Of a DNA stretch of 64,000 nt, positions 1 through 8,192 are shown piece by piece. Origin of the DNA: Galbibacter kalidii. Its GTDB lineage: Bacteria; Bacteroidota; Bacteroidia; Flavobacteriales; Flavobacteriaceae. The translations under genes were made by a program, and so were the position numbers. The DNA is taken from the NCBI RefSeq assembly GCF_026241135.1, contig NZ_JAPFGA010000003.1, positions 1 to 64,000 on the forward strand, written 5' to 3'. Every line of letters begins with the position of its first letter. The stretch's first letter is position 1. The notes beneath the pieces are model-generated. The model saw nothing but the letters and a program-made list of their open reading frames with translations. It ran no database searches and was not told the DNA's origin.

Positions 1-143
1 TAAATCGTAATAGGTCTAGTGATAATTCCAATGCAAGTATTTTTTTTGCAAAGATCGAACTTTACTTCAATTCTCACACAACTTTTAGGAATGATCCTTC
101 GGAACCCTTCAAGGGTTAATTCAGATACTGCCACAACTGTGAA

Positions 144-178
144 TTTTACCCTTCGCAAAAAACTTTTTGATATTTTCC
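144..178. repeat. Direct repeat, left copy
   Basis: A segment beginning TTTTACCCTTCGC and ending GATATTTTCC is repeated almost perfectly at 1349-1384. The differences are confined to the lengths of the A and T runs. The two copies flank the two-gene unit 339-1336. They may be a footprint of gene insertion or of a tandem duplication. Confidence 0.75.
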
Positions 179-252
179 TACGGAATATTCAGACTTTGAA
201 TTAAACCTCAACGATATTTACCATATTTTCAAAGTAATCAAAAGAATTTTTT

Positions 253-270
253 AGGGGGATTTTTCCCCTT
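253..270. repeat. AGGGGG-T5-CCCCTT hairpin, copy 1
   Basis: AGGGGGATTTTTCCCCTT forms a 5-bp GC stem with a T-rich loop. A matching motif lies at 54411-54428 in front of the capsule plus arm. Both copies sit in AT-rich intergenic DNA. This could be a regulatory site or a dispersed repeat. Confidence 0.4.
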
Positions 271-338
271 TTACGGGATTACGTAAAGAAGTAACATATA
301 TTTTTATATACATTTAAAACCTAGACATCAAAACTAAA

Positions 339-719
339 ATGATAGGAACAAAAAAATTTAACAAATACGACCGTATAGCCTTCAGAATAGTAGTCGGTAT
401 TATAGTTGTTTTTGGAGCGTTGTTTATGTACAGTACTTGTACTGATTCAACGGGCGAAAGGAAACAAGACAACAAAATGCTCGCCTATAATTATGCTGAA
501 GACTTTGTAAAAAAGAGGTTGAAATCTCCATCGACTGCAAAATTTCCCGGATTATACGAAAAATCAAAACACGTAACGCCGTTAGGCGGACGTGAGTATA
601 AAATCAATTCATGGGTCGATAGTCAAAACGGCTTCGGTGCTATGATAAGAAGTAATTTTTCTTGTAAAATAATATTTGAAGGAAATTCGGTTAGAGTTGA
701 AAACTTAAAAATACAATGA
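339..719 (+). CDS. Small membrane-anchored hypothetical protein
   Basis: This 126-residue protein has one hydrophobic segment at about residues 17-32, so it is probably a signal anchor. The rest is soluble. It contains a pattern familiar from small hypothetical proteins: an F-V-K-x-R-L-K-S-P-S-T-A-K-F-P stretch at about 56-70 and a later W-V-D-S-Q-N-x-F-G-A-x-I-R segment with a following Cys. I do not know its function. The stop overlaps the start of the next gene (ATGA at 716-719), so the two are probably co-translated. Direct repeats at 144-178 and 1349-1384 bracket the pair, which suggests it moved or was copied as a unit. Confidence 0.75.
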   Translation: MIGTKKFNKYDRIAFRIVVGIIVVFGALFMYSTCTDSTGERKQDNKMLAYNYAEDFVKKRLKSPSTAKFPGLYEKSKHVTPLGGREYKINSWVDSQNGFGAMIRSNFSCKIIFEGNSVRVENLKIQ

Positions 720-1336
720 TTATGAAAAAACTACTCCTAATTACATTATTGTTGTCTTTTGCATCAAACGCTCAAGAATTCGAATTCGATTCGATAGTAA
801 ATTACAATTCTGACAAAGACATTTCAAAAGAAGCTGAAAAAATACTAGCTTCAAATGCGGTCAATCTGTACAAAACAAATAGGGAAATCCAAGGCTTTGT
901 TTCAGGAAAATCCAAAAGAATAACTTTATTATCTGAGGAAAAACAAGAAAACACTGGGCTGTCATACGTTGGGGAAAGTGAAGTAATTGCAAGTGCAATG
1001 TACAAATACGAAGGCACACAAATGGGATGTATTCGTGTAATGTTCATTAATTATGATATTTCTTTGAAGTTTAAAGAAGATAGGTACAAAATCGAATTAA
1101 GCAATTACAATTATTCGCATTATAACAATAAAACCTCTGATGCTGTTCAAGTATATGGAATGAAAGATGTAGGACCATGCAGAAGTAAAAATAGTATTGA
1201 GGACTTTATAAATAATTGTAAAAGGTGTAAAAGGCAAAAAAGGGATTTAGTGGAATACCTTACAAAAGATGCAAAAGAAACAATTAAAACAATTGCTTCA
1301 GAAATGGACGAAAGATTAAATGAAGATGATTGGTAA
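716..1336 (+). CDS. Secreted hypothetical protein
   Basis: The 206-residue product begins with a clear Sec signal peptide (hydrophobic core at about residues 6-16, Ala-Gln cleavage context at about 19-20), so it should be periplasmic or surface-exposed. The mature part is charged, rich in Lys, Asn and Ser, and has a C-terminal cluster of cysteines and basic residues around 188-195 of the sense frame (C-K-R-C-K-R-Q-K-R). I recognise no domain. A second ATG six bases downstream (722) is an equally good start and gives the cleaner signal sequence. The start overlaps the stop of the preceding gene by four bases, so the two form a translationally coupled pair. Confidence 0.7.
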   Translation: MIMKKLLLITLLLSFASNAQEFEFDSIVNYNSDKDISKEAEKILASNAVNLYKTNREIQGFVSGKSKRITLLSEEKQENTGLSYVGESEVIASAMYKYEGTQMGCIRVMFINYDISLKFKEDRYKIELSNYNYSHYNNKTSDAVQVYGMKDVGPCRSKNSIEDFINNCKRCKRQKRDLVEYLTKDAKETIKTIASEMDERLNEDDW

Positions 1337-1348
1337 TAACTCTATGAG

Positions 1349-1384
1349 TTTTACCCTTCGCAAAAAAAACTTTTGATATTTTCC
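1349..1384. repeat. Direct repeat, right copy
   Basis: This is the partner of the repeat at 144-178. It begins a few bases after the stop of the secreted hypothetical gene and ends just before the promoter of the toxin-antitoxin pair. Confidence 0.75.
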
Positions 1385-1398
1385 AATTTTTTTGTCCT

Positions 1399-1430
1399 TT
1401 TGAGTTAAGTTAACGAAATTACTATCTTTG
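1399..1430 (+). promoter_or_regulatory. Bacteroidotal promoter of the first TA operon
   Basis: TTTG at 1399-1402 is followed after 20 bases by TATCTTTG at 1423-1430. This matches the TTTG-N19..21-TAnnTTTG consensus of the phylum. The antitoxin ATG is 17 bases downstream at 1447. Confidence 0.6.
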
Positions 1431-1446
1431 TGTAAAACAAACAGCA

Positions 1447-1641
1447 ATGGCAGAAATAACCTTAAAATATGATGCTCGTAATAGCCTAGCTAAAAAGACT
1501 TTAGACTACATACTTTCTTTGGGCGTTTTTGAAAAACAAACCCCTTTGGACAAGCTTATAGATGAAGCCGAAAAGGATATAAAGGCCGGTAATGTGGAAA
1601 GAGCGGAAAACGTTGAAGAATGGCTGGAAAATTTGAGTTAG
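1447..1641 (+). CDS. Antitoxin of a YoeB-type TA pair
   Basis: This 64-residue acidic protein immediately precedes and overlaps (by 22 bases) a YoeB-like toxin gene. That is the usual antitoxin-first arrangement, and it permits translational coupling and tight complex formation. The N-terminal part (I-T-L-K-Y-D-A-R-N) resembles the short strand-helix start of many flavobacterial antitoxins. The C-terminal half, rich in Glu and Lys, would be the toxin-wrapping tail. I cannot place it in a named DNA-binding class. The antitoxin at 34111-34338 has a similar first 25 residues but a different tail. Autoregulation at the promoter just upstream is the usual expectation. Confidence 0.8.
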   Translation: MAEITLKYDARNSLAKKTLDYILSLGVFEKQTPLDKLIDEAEKDIKAGNVERAENVEEWLENLS

Positions 1642-1904
1642 ATTTTACTAAAAAAGCCAAAAAGGATATCGCAAATCACTTAAAATCCGGAGGAGAAAGT
1701 GCAAAAAAGCGTTTATCCCAATTGTTAAATGAACTCAAAGAGCATCCTGAAACCGGTACAGGCAAACCCGAAAGACTAAAGTACAATCGAAAAGGCTATT
1801 GGTCACGTCGCATCAACAAAAAAGACCGTTTAATTTACAAAATAGAAAATCATATTGTTACTGTTACTGTGGTTTCAGCAATGGGGCATTATGATGATAA
1901 GTAG
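1620..1904 (+). CDS. YoeB/Txe-family mRNA endonuclease toxin
   Basis: The 94-residue product matches the Txe/YoeB branch of RelE-fold ribosome-dependent ribonucleases. The diagnostic C-terminal block is present: G-x-G-K-P-E-R-L-K-Y, then G-Y-W-S-R-R-I-N-K-K-D-R-L-I-Y, ending with an A-M-G-H-Y-D-D-K tail. These supply the Glu, Arg, His and Tyr known to act in YoeB cleavage of A-site mRNA. The start lies inside the antitoxin gene. A close paralog is encoded at 33854-34135 on the other strand; both end in V-V-S-A-M-G-H-Y. No key residue is missing, so the toxin should be active. Confidence 0.9.
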   Translation: MAGKFELDFTKKAKKDIANHLKSGGESAKKRLSQLLNELKEHPETGTGKPERLKYNRKGYWSRRINKKDRLIYKIENHIVTVTVVSAMGHYDDK

Positions 1905-1946
1905 AAATTACATCTTCTGAAAAAATGTTTTTTATCAAAAGAAACA

Positions 1947-3038
1947 ATGAACATCACCCGTCTCCTCCTTTTTACTTGCTTGATCGTTGTATGTACACAA
2001 TGCAAAAAGAAAAACGCTTCAGAAAAAATTATAATTGAAAAATCGGTTGACTCCCGAAAACAACCGGCGGATATAAAAATTCCAAATGGAATGGTTTGGA
2101 TTCCGGGTGGCCATTTTACCCAGGGAGCCAGAAATGGAGACCAAATGGCACTTGACCATGAAAAGCCCGCCCACCCGGTACATATTAATGGCTTTTTTAT
2201 GGATAAAACGGAAGTAACCAACAAACAATTTACAAAGTTTGTTGAAGCGACAGGTTATATAACCGTTGCCGAGCGTCCTATAGAGTGGGATGAAATAAAA
2301 AAACAAGTCCCCCCGGGAACTCCTAAACCTCATGATTCTTTGTTACAACCTGGTTCTTTGGTCTTTAAAAAGACAAAGGGCAGTGTGCCTAATCTGTATG
2401 ATTTCTCGCAATGGTGGGAATGGAAAGTCGGAACCAACTGGAAACACCCAAAAGGTCCGGGAAGCTCCATTGAAGGAAAAGAAAACTACCCCGTTGTCCA
2501 TATCGCTTATGAAGATGCCATCGCTTATTGTAAATGGGCAGGAAAAAGACTTCCCACTGAAGCCGAATGGGAATTTGCAGCTAATGGCCGTTTAAAGAGC
2601 TCCTTATACGCTTGGGGAGACGATATTGAAAAATTAACTAGCGGGGCTAACACGTGGAATGGCGAATTTCCTCCCCAGAACAGCAAAGATGATGGCTATG
2701 AAAACAAAGCTCCTGTAAAATCATTCCCTCCCAATTCTTTCGGACTGTACGAAATGTCCGAGAATGTCTGGGAATGGACACAGGATTGGTATCATATCAA
2801 TTATTACCAACAAGCATTAAATCAAGGGAAAATAGACAATCCCAAAGGGGCTCTACAAGCACATAACCCTGCCAATCCCTGCGTTCAGGAAAAGGTCATT
2901 AAAGGCGGCTCTTTTTTATGTAGTGCCAGTTATTGTGCCAGTTACAGGATTTCTGCCAGAATGGCTACTGCCACAGACTCCGGTCAGGAGCACTTAGGGT
3001 TCAGGACTGTTGCAACTCCCGATACGCTTCGTGATTAA
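1947..3038 (+). CDS. Exported FGE/sulfatase-modifying-factor family protein, copy 1
   Basis: This 363-residue protein has an N-terminal hydrophobic leader with cysteines at 16 and 19 followed by a Lys run. It is possibly a lipoprotein, but the lipobox is not canonical. The body is an FGE-sulfatase fold: W-I-P-G-G at 51-55, T-E-V-T-N-x-Q-F at about 88-95, R-L-P-T-E-A-E-W at about 201-208 and G-G-S-F-L-C-x4-C near 320-330. Both cysteines that form the copper-binding active site of true formylglycine-generating enzymes are present (about Cys325 and Cys330), so catalysis is plausible. No sulfatase gene lies in the window. It is closely similar to the copy at 6929-8023; the two bracket a TonB receptor and a PepSY gene. 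FGE-like PvdO in pyoverdine maturation is a family precedent for a periplasmic role in siderophore metabolism; applying it here is inference. Confidence 0.85.
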   Translation: MNITRLLLFTCLIVVCTQCKKKNASEKIIIEKSVDSRKQPADIKIPNGMVWIPGGHFTQGARNGDQMALDHEKPAHPVHINGFFMDKTEVTNKQFTKFVEATGYITVAERPIEWDEIKKQVPPGTPKPHDSLLQPGSLVFKKTKGSVPNLYDFSQWWEWKVGTNWKHPKGPGSSIEGKENYPVVHIAYEDAIAYCKWAGKRLPTEAEWEFAANGRLKSSLYAWGDDIEKLTSGANTWNGEFPPQNSKDDGYENKAPVKSFPPNSFGLYEMSENVWEWTQDWYHINYYQQALNQGKIDNPKGALQAHNPANPCVQEKVIKGGSFLCSASYCASYRISARMATATDSGQEHLGFRTVATPDTLRD

Positions 3039-3123
3039 ATCTATCCATAAAACTCCCTTAGTAAGACAAATAAACACAATGTTGATTTTATAACATAATT
3101 ATTAGCCAAAGTCCTAAAATAGA

Positions 3124-3154
3124 TTTGTTAATTAAATAATAAAAAATACATTTG
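3124..3154 (+). promoter_or_regulatory. Promoter of the TonB receptor gene
   Basis: TTTG at 3124-3127, a 19-base AT-only spacer and TACATTTG at 3147-3154 match the bacteroidotal consensus exactly. The very AT-rich spacer could also hold a Fur-type site, which would fit an iron-uptake gene, but I see no clear Fur box. Confidence 0.65.
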
Positions 3155-3181
3155 CGGCTTATTTTAAACAAGTCTAAATAA

Positions 3182-5566
3182 ATGAAATTTTTCACACTAA
3201 TCACAGCTTTTTTATTGTCATTTTGCGCATTTTCCCAAACAGAACTAAAAGGGAAGGTAACCGATGAACAAAACCAACCAATTTATGGTGCCACCATCTA
3301 TATTGCAGCATTGCAACAAGGCACAACAACAGATTACAACGGTAATTATGAATTGCCTAATATTGAAGAAGGAATTTGGGAAGTCACTTTTCGAATGTTA
3401 GGCTATCAAACCCAAACTCAAAATTTAACCTTCACAGAAGGCGAAACTACTTCATTTACAGCAGTGTTAAAGGAAGACTTAAGCAGTTTAGATGAAGTTG
3501 TTGTTTCTGCCAGTAGAAATTCTGAATATCTTTCAGAAATCCCTGCTTCAGTAAGCGTTGTTAATGAAATTGAATTACAAGAGTTTTCAAAATCTACAAC
3601 AAACATCAGTGAGATATTAGAGTTTACGATACCAGGTTTAGCGGTTTCTACGGGAACATTCTCCAACTGGGGACAAACATTACGCGGACGTTCACTCTTG
3701 GTAATGGTTGATGGAATTCCGCAATCTACACCTTTAAGAAATGGACAATTAGGGATCAAATCCATAAGTCCAAACGACATTAGTAGAGTTGAAGTCATTA
3801 AAGGTGCTACATCAATATTTGGTAATGGTGGTAGCGGTGGTTTTATAAACTACATTACCAAAAAACCAAATGCCACTAAAAAAATTGAAGGCTCTACCAA
3901 CGTTTGGGGTACATCTAACTTAGCAAAAACTAAAGATGCTTTTGGTTTTGGTGTATACCAGTCTTTAAAAGGAAATCTGGATAAATTCAACTATTATGTC
4001 AGTGGTAGTTACGAAAGAACCGGCAATAAGTATGATGCCGACGGTGTTCCCATCCTCCCTACTTACGGACTTGATAACACAAATATTTACAGTACACTGG
4101 CAAAATTAGATTATCAAATTTCTGATAATCAAAAAATAACCTTCTCCGGAAATTTATACAAATCGGCTCAAGACACTCCTTTTATTCCGGTTCCTGGAGA
4201 ATTTGAAGTTTTTAATGAAGAAGGAGATTATTCGTTAACTGCCGGTTACGGTGTTGAAGGTTCTGTAGAAGGCCAAGAGCCAACAGGATCCACACTTATA
4301 AACGGGCAATTAAAATACAACTTAAACGATATTTTTTCCGGTACTACCGATTTTACAACCGATCTTTATATTCAAAGTACAGAAAACATTTTCTTCTATT
4401 CCGATAAATTTGAAAATGGAGGGCAATCTGTTATCAATGCTGATAAATACGGACTTAGACCTAATTTCAACACAAGAATTAACACCAATAGTTCTACAGA
4501 TATTTCATTGACTTATGGTATAGATTTCCTTAAAGACAAAACCAATCAAGGGCTTTTAGACGGAAGGTTATGGGTGCCAAATATAAAAATGTTCAGTTGG
4601 ACACCTTACCTACAATCTACTGTGAAATTTGATAGTGAATGGGTTATAAAAGCAGGTCTGAGATATGATGATATGAATATGAATATTGATGATTATAACA
4701 CGCTGCCTTATTCTCCCTTAGGTGATGGAAATTACAATCCTTCGGTTGCTGTTGAAGGTGGTAAAATAGGGTTTAACAACCTGGCATTCAATGCAGGAAT
4801 ACGTTATATCAAGCACCAAGAGTTCATTCCTTACGTAAGCTATTCACAAGGATTTTCTATCGCTGATTTAGGCTCTGTTTTGCGTTCAGCAACTGCCGAT
4901 AACATAAATGATATTCAATTAGAGCCTGCAGTGACGAAAAACTATGAATTTGGTTTTTTATCTAAGTTCAATAATTTCAAATTAGAAGCCGTCGGTTATT
5001 ACAGCACGTCTAACTTGGGAACAGGTGTTGTTTTTGATGAAGACATCAATTCTTTTGTCCCTTCTAAACAACCACAAAATATTTATGGTGGTGAAATAGC
5101 TATTGATTATTTCACTTATGACAATAAAATACAAGTAGGTACTTCTTATTCTTATGTGGAAGGGACAACTCATAACGCCGGGAACGACAACAACTTAATT
5201 TATCTCGGAGGTGATGTTATTGCTGCACCCAAATGGACTGCCTATGTGACCTGGAAGCCTACTGAAAAAATAAGTACATCATTGCGAATGACCAATTTAG
5301 GTGACAGAGAGCGATTTGACCCGTATTTAGATGACAATGATAATTACACATATAGGCACACACAGTTTCCTGTTTCAGGATATACCTTGCTTAATTTTTC
5401 GTTTGCTTATCAACTGCAATCTAACATGTCTGTTTCTTTAGGTATCAATAATCTATTAAACGAATATTACCTGCCGGCAAGATCACAATGGGCTGCCCCA
5501 TTAAGATCGTTCACAGGTTCAGGCGAAGGCACCAATGCCAAATTAAGCCTTCATTATAATTTTTAA
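3182..5566 (+). CDS. TonB-dependent siderophore-type receptor
   Basis: The 794-residue protein has a signal peptide (about 1-19), a carboxypeptidase-like regulatory domain at about 22-100, a plug at about 105-225 (with V-V-V-S-A-S-R, L-R-G-R, V-M-V-D-G-I-P, I-S-R-V-E-V-I-K-G and a G-N-G-G-S-G-G stretch) and a 22-strand barrel ending in an aromatic residue (H-Y-N-F). The plug and barrel style resembles ferric-siderophore receptors of the FhuE/IutA/PiuA type rather than SusC; there is no SusD partner. It would import an iron chelate using TonB. The next gene encodes a PepSY membrane protein, a frequent partner thought to reduce or release iron from the siderophore. The exact ligand cannot be read from sequence. 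Confidence 0.92.
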   Translation: MKFFTLITAFLLSFCAFSQTELKGKVTDEQNQPIYGATIYIAALQQGTTTDYNGNYELPNIEEGIWEVTFRMLGYQTQTQNLTFTEGETTSFTAVLKEDLSSLDEVVVSASRNSEYLSEIPASVSVVNEIELQEFSKSTTNISEILEFTIPGLAVSTGTFSNWGQTLRGRSLLVMVDGIPQSTPLRNGQLGIKSISPNDISRVEVIKGATSIFGNGGSGGFINYITKKPNATKKIEGSTNVWGTSNLAKTKDAFGFGVYQSLKGNLDKFNYYVSGSYERTGNKYDADGVPILPTYGLDNTNIYSTLAKLDYQISDNQKITFSGNLYKSAQDTPFIPVPGEFEVFNEEGDYSLTAGYGVEGSVEGQEPTGSTLINGQLKYNLNDIFSGTTDFTTDLYIQSTENIFFYSDKFENGGQSVINADKYGLRPNFNTRINTNSSTDISLTYGIDFLKDKTNQGLLDGRLWVPNIKMFSWTPYLQSTVKFDSEWVIKAGLRYDDMNMNIDDYNTLPYSPLGDGNYNPSVAVEGGKIGFNNLAFNAGIRYIKHQEFIPYVSYSQGFSIADLGSVLRSATADNINDIQLEPAVTKNYEFGFLSKFNNFKLEAVGYYSTSNLGTGVVFDEDINSFVPSKQPQNIYGGEIAIDYFTYDNKIQVGTSYSYVEGTTHNAGNDNNLIYLGGDVIAAPKWTAYVTWKPTEKISTSLRMTNLGDRERFDPYLDDNDNYTYRHTQFPVSGYTLLNFSFAYQLQSNMSVSLGINNLLNEYYLPARSQWAAPLRSFTGSGEGTNAKLSLHYNF

Positions 5567-5632
5567 TATAACTGAACAACCAATGTTAGTATATTTGCTA
5601 GCATTGGTTGTTTAAAGTTTTTAATATATCCT

Positions 5633-6850
5633 TTGCTGTCATTTAATAAAACAATACGGAAAATTCACCTTTGGTCAGGGATTACCTGCGGACTTATTGC
5701 GTCCTTCTCTGGGCTTACAGGTTCACTATATGTTTGGCAACCTGAAATAACAGCTGCTCTTAATCCCGAATTATTAAAAGTTGAAAACATAGAAGATATT
5801 GAAGATGCTGCGATTTTAAAATCGGTAGCATCATTAATAGAAACTCATAAGGATAACATAAATCAACAACCTCCGGGCAAGTCCACAAAGCATAAACCGG
5901 AAACCTATAAAAACATTTCGACGCAAGCCTGCCTGTTCGGCAGACAGGCGTCGGAACATTATAAATCTCACTTGGTGAGTAAAATTTTTCTGCCCTACCG
6001 TGAACAGCAAACCATTTCCATTCAGTTTAAAAACGGAAAAACAAACTACTACCATCCCCTAACTAATGAATTTCTAGGTGAAAAATCGGCTTCAATCTCA
6101 TTTTTTGAAAACCTATTGAATCTTCACCGTACTTTAGGTGTTCCCAAAATAGGCAAATATATTATAGGAACAAGTGCTGTAATATTCTTTCTCTTCATAT
6201 TAACTTCGGGAGTTTATATCTGGTGGAAAGTTTATGCTAAAAATTTACGAGAAGGATTTAAAATAAAATGGAAAAGCAAAAAAAGGAAGTTTAACTTCGA
6301 TTTACACAAAACATTCGGAATCTATTTTTTTATTCCCCTTCTTATCATAGCTTTTACAGGTGCTTATTTCACTTATAACACCTACTACAAATCAGCTTTA
6401 AAAATTTTTGATGGAGATCCTAAAACGAGCTTAAACCATCAACAAAAACAAGTTGTAAAAGATTCTTCAATCTTTAATGAATTATTATCAAACACTAATG
6501 AAAGTTATGCTTTACGGGCTATTTATTTTCCTCAAGACAAAACAGCCCCATATCGGTTCAGATACATAGAAGATCGCTATATAAAAGCAGGGTTACGAAA
6601 AACCAAAGAGGTAGAAATAAGTGCTAAAGGAGAAATAACAACCTTATCAGATTTTAGATTCGATTCCAATAGTAACCGTATAGCAGCTCAGTTCTACCCT
6701 ATTCATATCGGGGAAATTGCAGGTGTTTATGGCAGGATTTTGGTCTTTATCTCCGGACTGGTGCCACTGGTATTATTTATCACCGGTTTCAGAATGTATA
6801 GATTGAAAAAGAGTAAAACCAAAAAAAGACTTAAAAAGAAAAGGGATTAA
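5633..6850 (+). CDS. PepSY-associated TM protein (siderophore-reductase-like), with in-frame palindrome
   Basis: This is a 405-residue inner-membrane protein with four predicted helices at about 11-35, 176-200, 226-248 and 362-386, and PepSY-type periplasmic domains between them. It is the PiuB/FsqB-like family that accompanies siderophore receptors; it probably moves electrons to the imported chelate. The start is TTG (then Leu-Ser-Phe-Asn-Lys), because no ATG precedes the first conserved helix. The first periplasmic loop contains an imperfect palindrome at DNA level (5917-5955) that translates as roughly residues 96-107. It keeps the frame but looks foreign. The gene follows the receptor by 66 bases and is probably co-transcribed with it. 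Confidence 0.88.
   Translation: MLSFNKTIRKIHLWSGITCGLIASFSGLTGSLYVWQPEITAALNPELLKVENIEDIEDAAILKSVASLIETHKDNINQQPPGKSTKHKPETYKNISTQACLFGRQASEHYKSHLVSKIFLPYREQQTISIQFKNGKTNYYHPLTNEFLGEKSASISFFENLLNLHRTLGVPKIGKYIIGTSAVIFFLFILTSGVYIWWKVYAKNLREGFKIKWKSKKRKFNFDLHKTFGIYFFIPLLIIAFTGAYFTYNTYYKSALKIFDGDPKTSLNHQQKQVVKDSSIFNELLSNTNESYALRAIYFPQDKTAPYRFRYIEDRYIKAGLRKTKEVEISAKGEITTLSDFRFDSNSNRIAAQFYPIHIGEIAGVYGRILVFISGLVPLVLFITGFRMYRLKKSKTKKRLKKKRD
5917..5955. repeat. CCTGCCTG palindrome inserted inside the PepSY gene
   Basis: The core GCCTGCCTG-TTC-GGCAGACAGGC is flanked by TTCGACGC on the left and GCGTCGGAA on the right, giving an imperfect hairpin of about 39 bases. The same core type occurs at 18711-18735, 45307-45329, 58394-58412 and 59822-59845. 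Here it lies within coding sequence without breaking the frame. Confidence 0.7.
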
Positions 6851-6928
6851 GTATTTTTTTGATTAAACTAGGATGCTATAAAGTTTAACCTGGGATTTTT
6901 TCAGGTAATTATCACAACAAAAGAAGTA

Positions 6929-8023
6929 ATGAAAATAATTCGTCTATTCGTTTTTATCTGTCTGGCTGTTCTATGCACTCAATGTAAAAAGAAAAACACT
7001 TCAGAAAAGATTAAAACTGAAGAATCCATTACTGATTTCCAAAAACAACCAAAGGACATAAAAACTCCAAAGGGAATGATTTGGATTCCGGGTGGCAATT
7101 ATACTCAGGGAGCCAGAAATGGAGACCGAATGGCGCTTGACCATGAAAAACCTGCCCATCCTGTTCGGGTTGATGGTTTTTTTATGGATAAAACAGAAGT
7201 AACCAATAAACAATTCGAAAAATTTGTTGAAGCAACAGGATATGTAACCGTAGCTGAACGCCCTATAGAATGGGAAGAAATCGAAAAACAAGTACCTCCT
7301 GGGACTCCCAAACCACATGATTCTTTGTTACAACCCGGTTCTTTGGTTTTTAAAAAGACAAAAACCAGTGTACCTAATCTGTATGATTTTTCACAATGGT
7401 GGGAATGGAAAGTCGGAGCCAATTGGAAACATCCGAAAGACCCGGGAAGCTCCATTGAGGGCAAAGATGATTACCCCGTTGTCCATATCGCTTATGAAGA
7501 TGCTATTGCTTATTGTAAATGGGCCAGAAGAAGGCTTCCCACGGAAGCCGAATGGGAATTGGCAGCAAATGGCAATTTAAGAAATTCACTATACGCTTGG
7601 GGTAATGATATTGATCAACTAACTCATGAAGCGAACACGTGGAATGGCGAATTTCCTACCGAGAACAGCAAAAATGATGGTTATGAGAACAAAGCCCCTG
7701 TAAAATCCTTCCCTCCTAACTCTTATGGACTCTACGAAATGTCCGGAAATGTCTGGGAATGGACACAAGATTGGTATGACATCAATTATTACCAACAAGC
7801 ATTGGATCAAGGAAAAATAGATAATCCAAAAGGAGCTGCACAAGCCTATAATCCTGCCAATCCTTACGCTCAGGAAAAGATCATTAAAGGCGGCTCTTTT
7901 TTATGTAATGCCAGCTATTGCGCCAGTTACAGAATTTCTGCCAGAATGGCTACTGCCACAGACTCCGGTCAGGAACATTTGGGGTTTAGGACCGTTGCAA
8001 CTCCCAATATGCTTAGTGATTAA
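6929..8023 (+). CDS. Exported FGE/sulfatase-modifying-factor family protein, copy 2
   Basis: The 364-residue protein is a close paralog of the product of 1947-3038. It has the same leader style (Cys-Thr-Gln-Cys-Lys3), the same W-I-P-G-G entry motif near 52, the same R-L-P-T-E-A-E-W block and the same active-site pair (about Cys326 and Cys331 in G-G-S-F-L-C-N-A-S-Y-C). Differences are scattered substitutions rather than indels, so both copies seem under constraint. It follows the PepSY gene by 78 bases on the same strand. The duplication therefore spans the FGE gene only, with the receptor and PepSY genes between the copies. The substrate is unknown; a sulfatase-like target or a siderophore/peptide oxidation are both possible. 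Confidence 0.85.
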   Translation: MKIIRLFVFICLAVLCTQCKKKNTSEKIKTEESITDFQKQPKDIKTPKGMIWIPGGNYTQGARNGDRMALDHEKPAHPVRVDGFFMDKTEVTNKQFEKFVEATGYVTVAERPIEWEEIEKQVPPGTPKPHDSLLQPGSLVFKKTKTSVPNLYDFSQWWEWKVGANWKHPKDPGSSIEGKDDYPVVHIAYEDAIAYCKWARRRLPTEAEWELAANGNLRNSLYAWGNDIDQLTHEANTWNGEFPTENSKNDGYENKAPVKSFPPNSYGLYEMSGNVWEWTQDWYDINYYQQALDQGKIDNPKGAAQAYNPANPYAQEKIIKGGSFLCNASYCASYRISARMATATDSGQEHLGFRTVATPNMLSD

Positions 8024-8192
8024 ATCAGCTACAACCCTTTAGCTTTAAGGACAAATCATGCAACATAAGGTAAGCACCCCATAAACTGTAACAACATCTA
8101 TGTAATTACAAGCTTAGCCATACCTAATTGGGATGCTACATTCTATATTTTTAGTATTCGATCTATAATTGAGCGACTTCGTTATTTATTGA

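Larger units (their letters stand above)
1..338. other. Left-edge non-coding stretch
   Basis: I see no convincing gene here. A 61-codon open frame at 19-204 has no recognisable domain and crosses a repeat, so I do not call it. The stretch holds a short palindrome at 103-117 (AACCCTTCAAGGGTT), the left copy of a direct repeat at 144-178, and a G-run/C-run hairpin at 253-270 that recurs at 54411-54428. Confidence 0.6.

Noticed and set aside
19-204. 61-codon plus-strand open frame at the left edge
   Set aside because: It crosses the direct repeat at 144-178, has no recognised domain and no promoter or ribosome binding site.
2332-7580. Two related 87-codon frames (2332-2595 and 7317-7580) inside the FGE genes
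   Set aside because: They look like conserved proteins only because the two FGE genes are nearly identical in DNA; they are in the wrong frame within well-supported genes.
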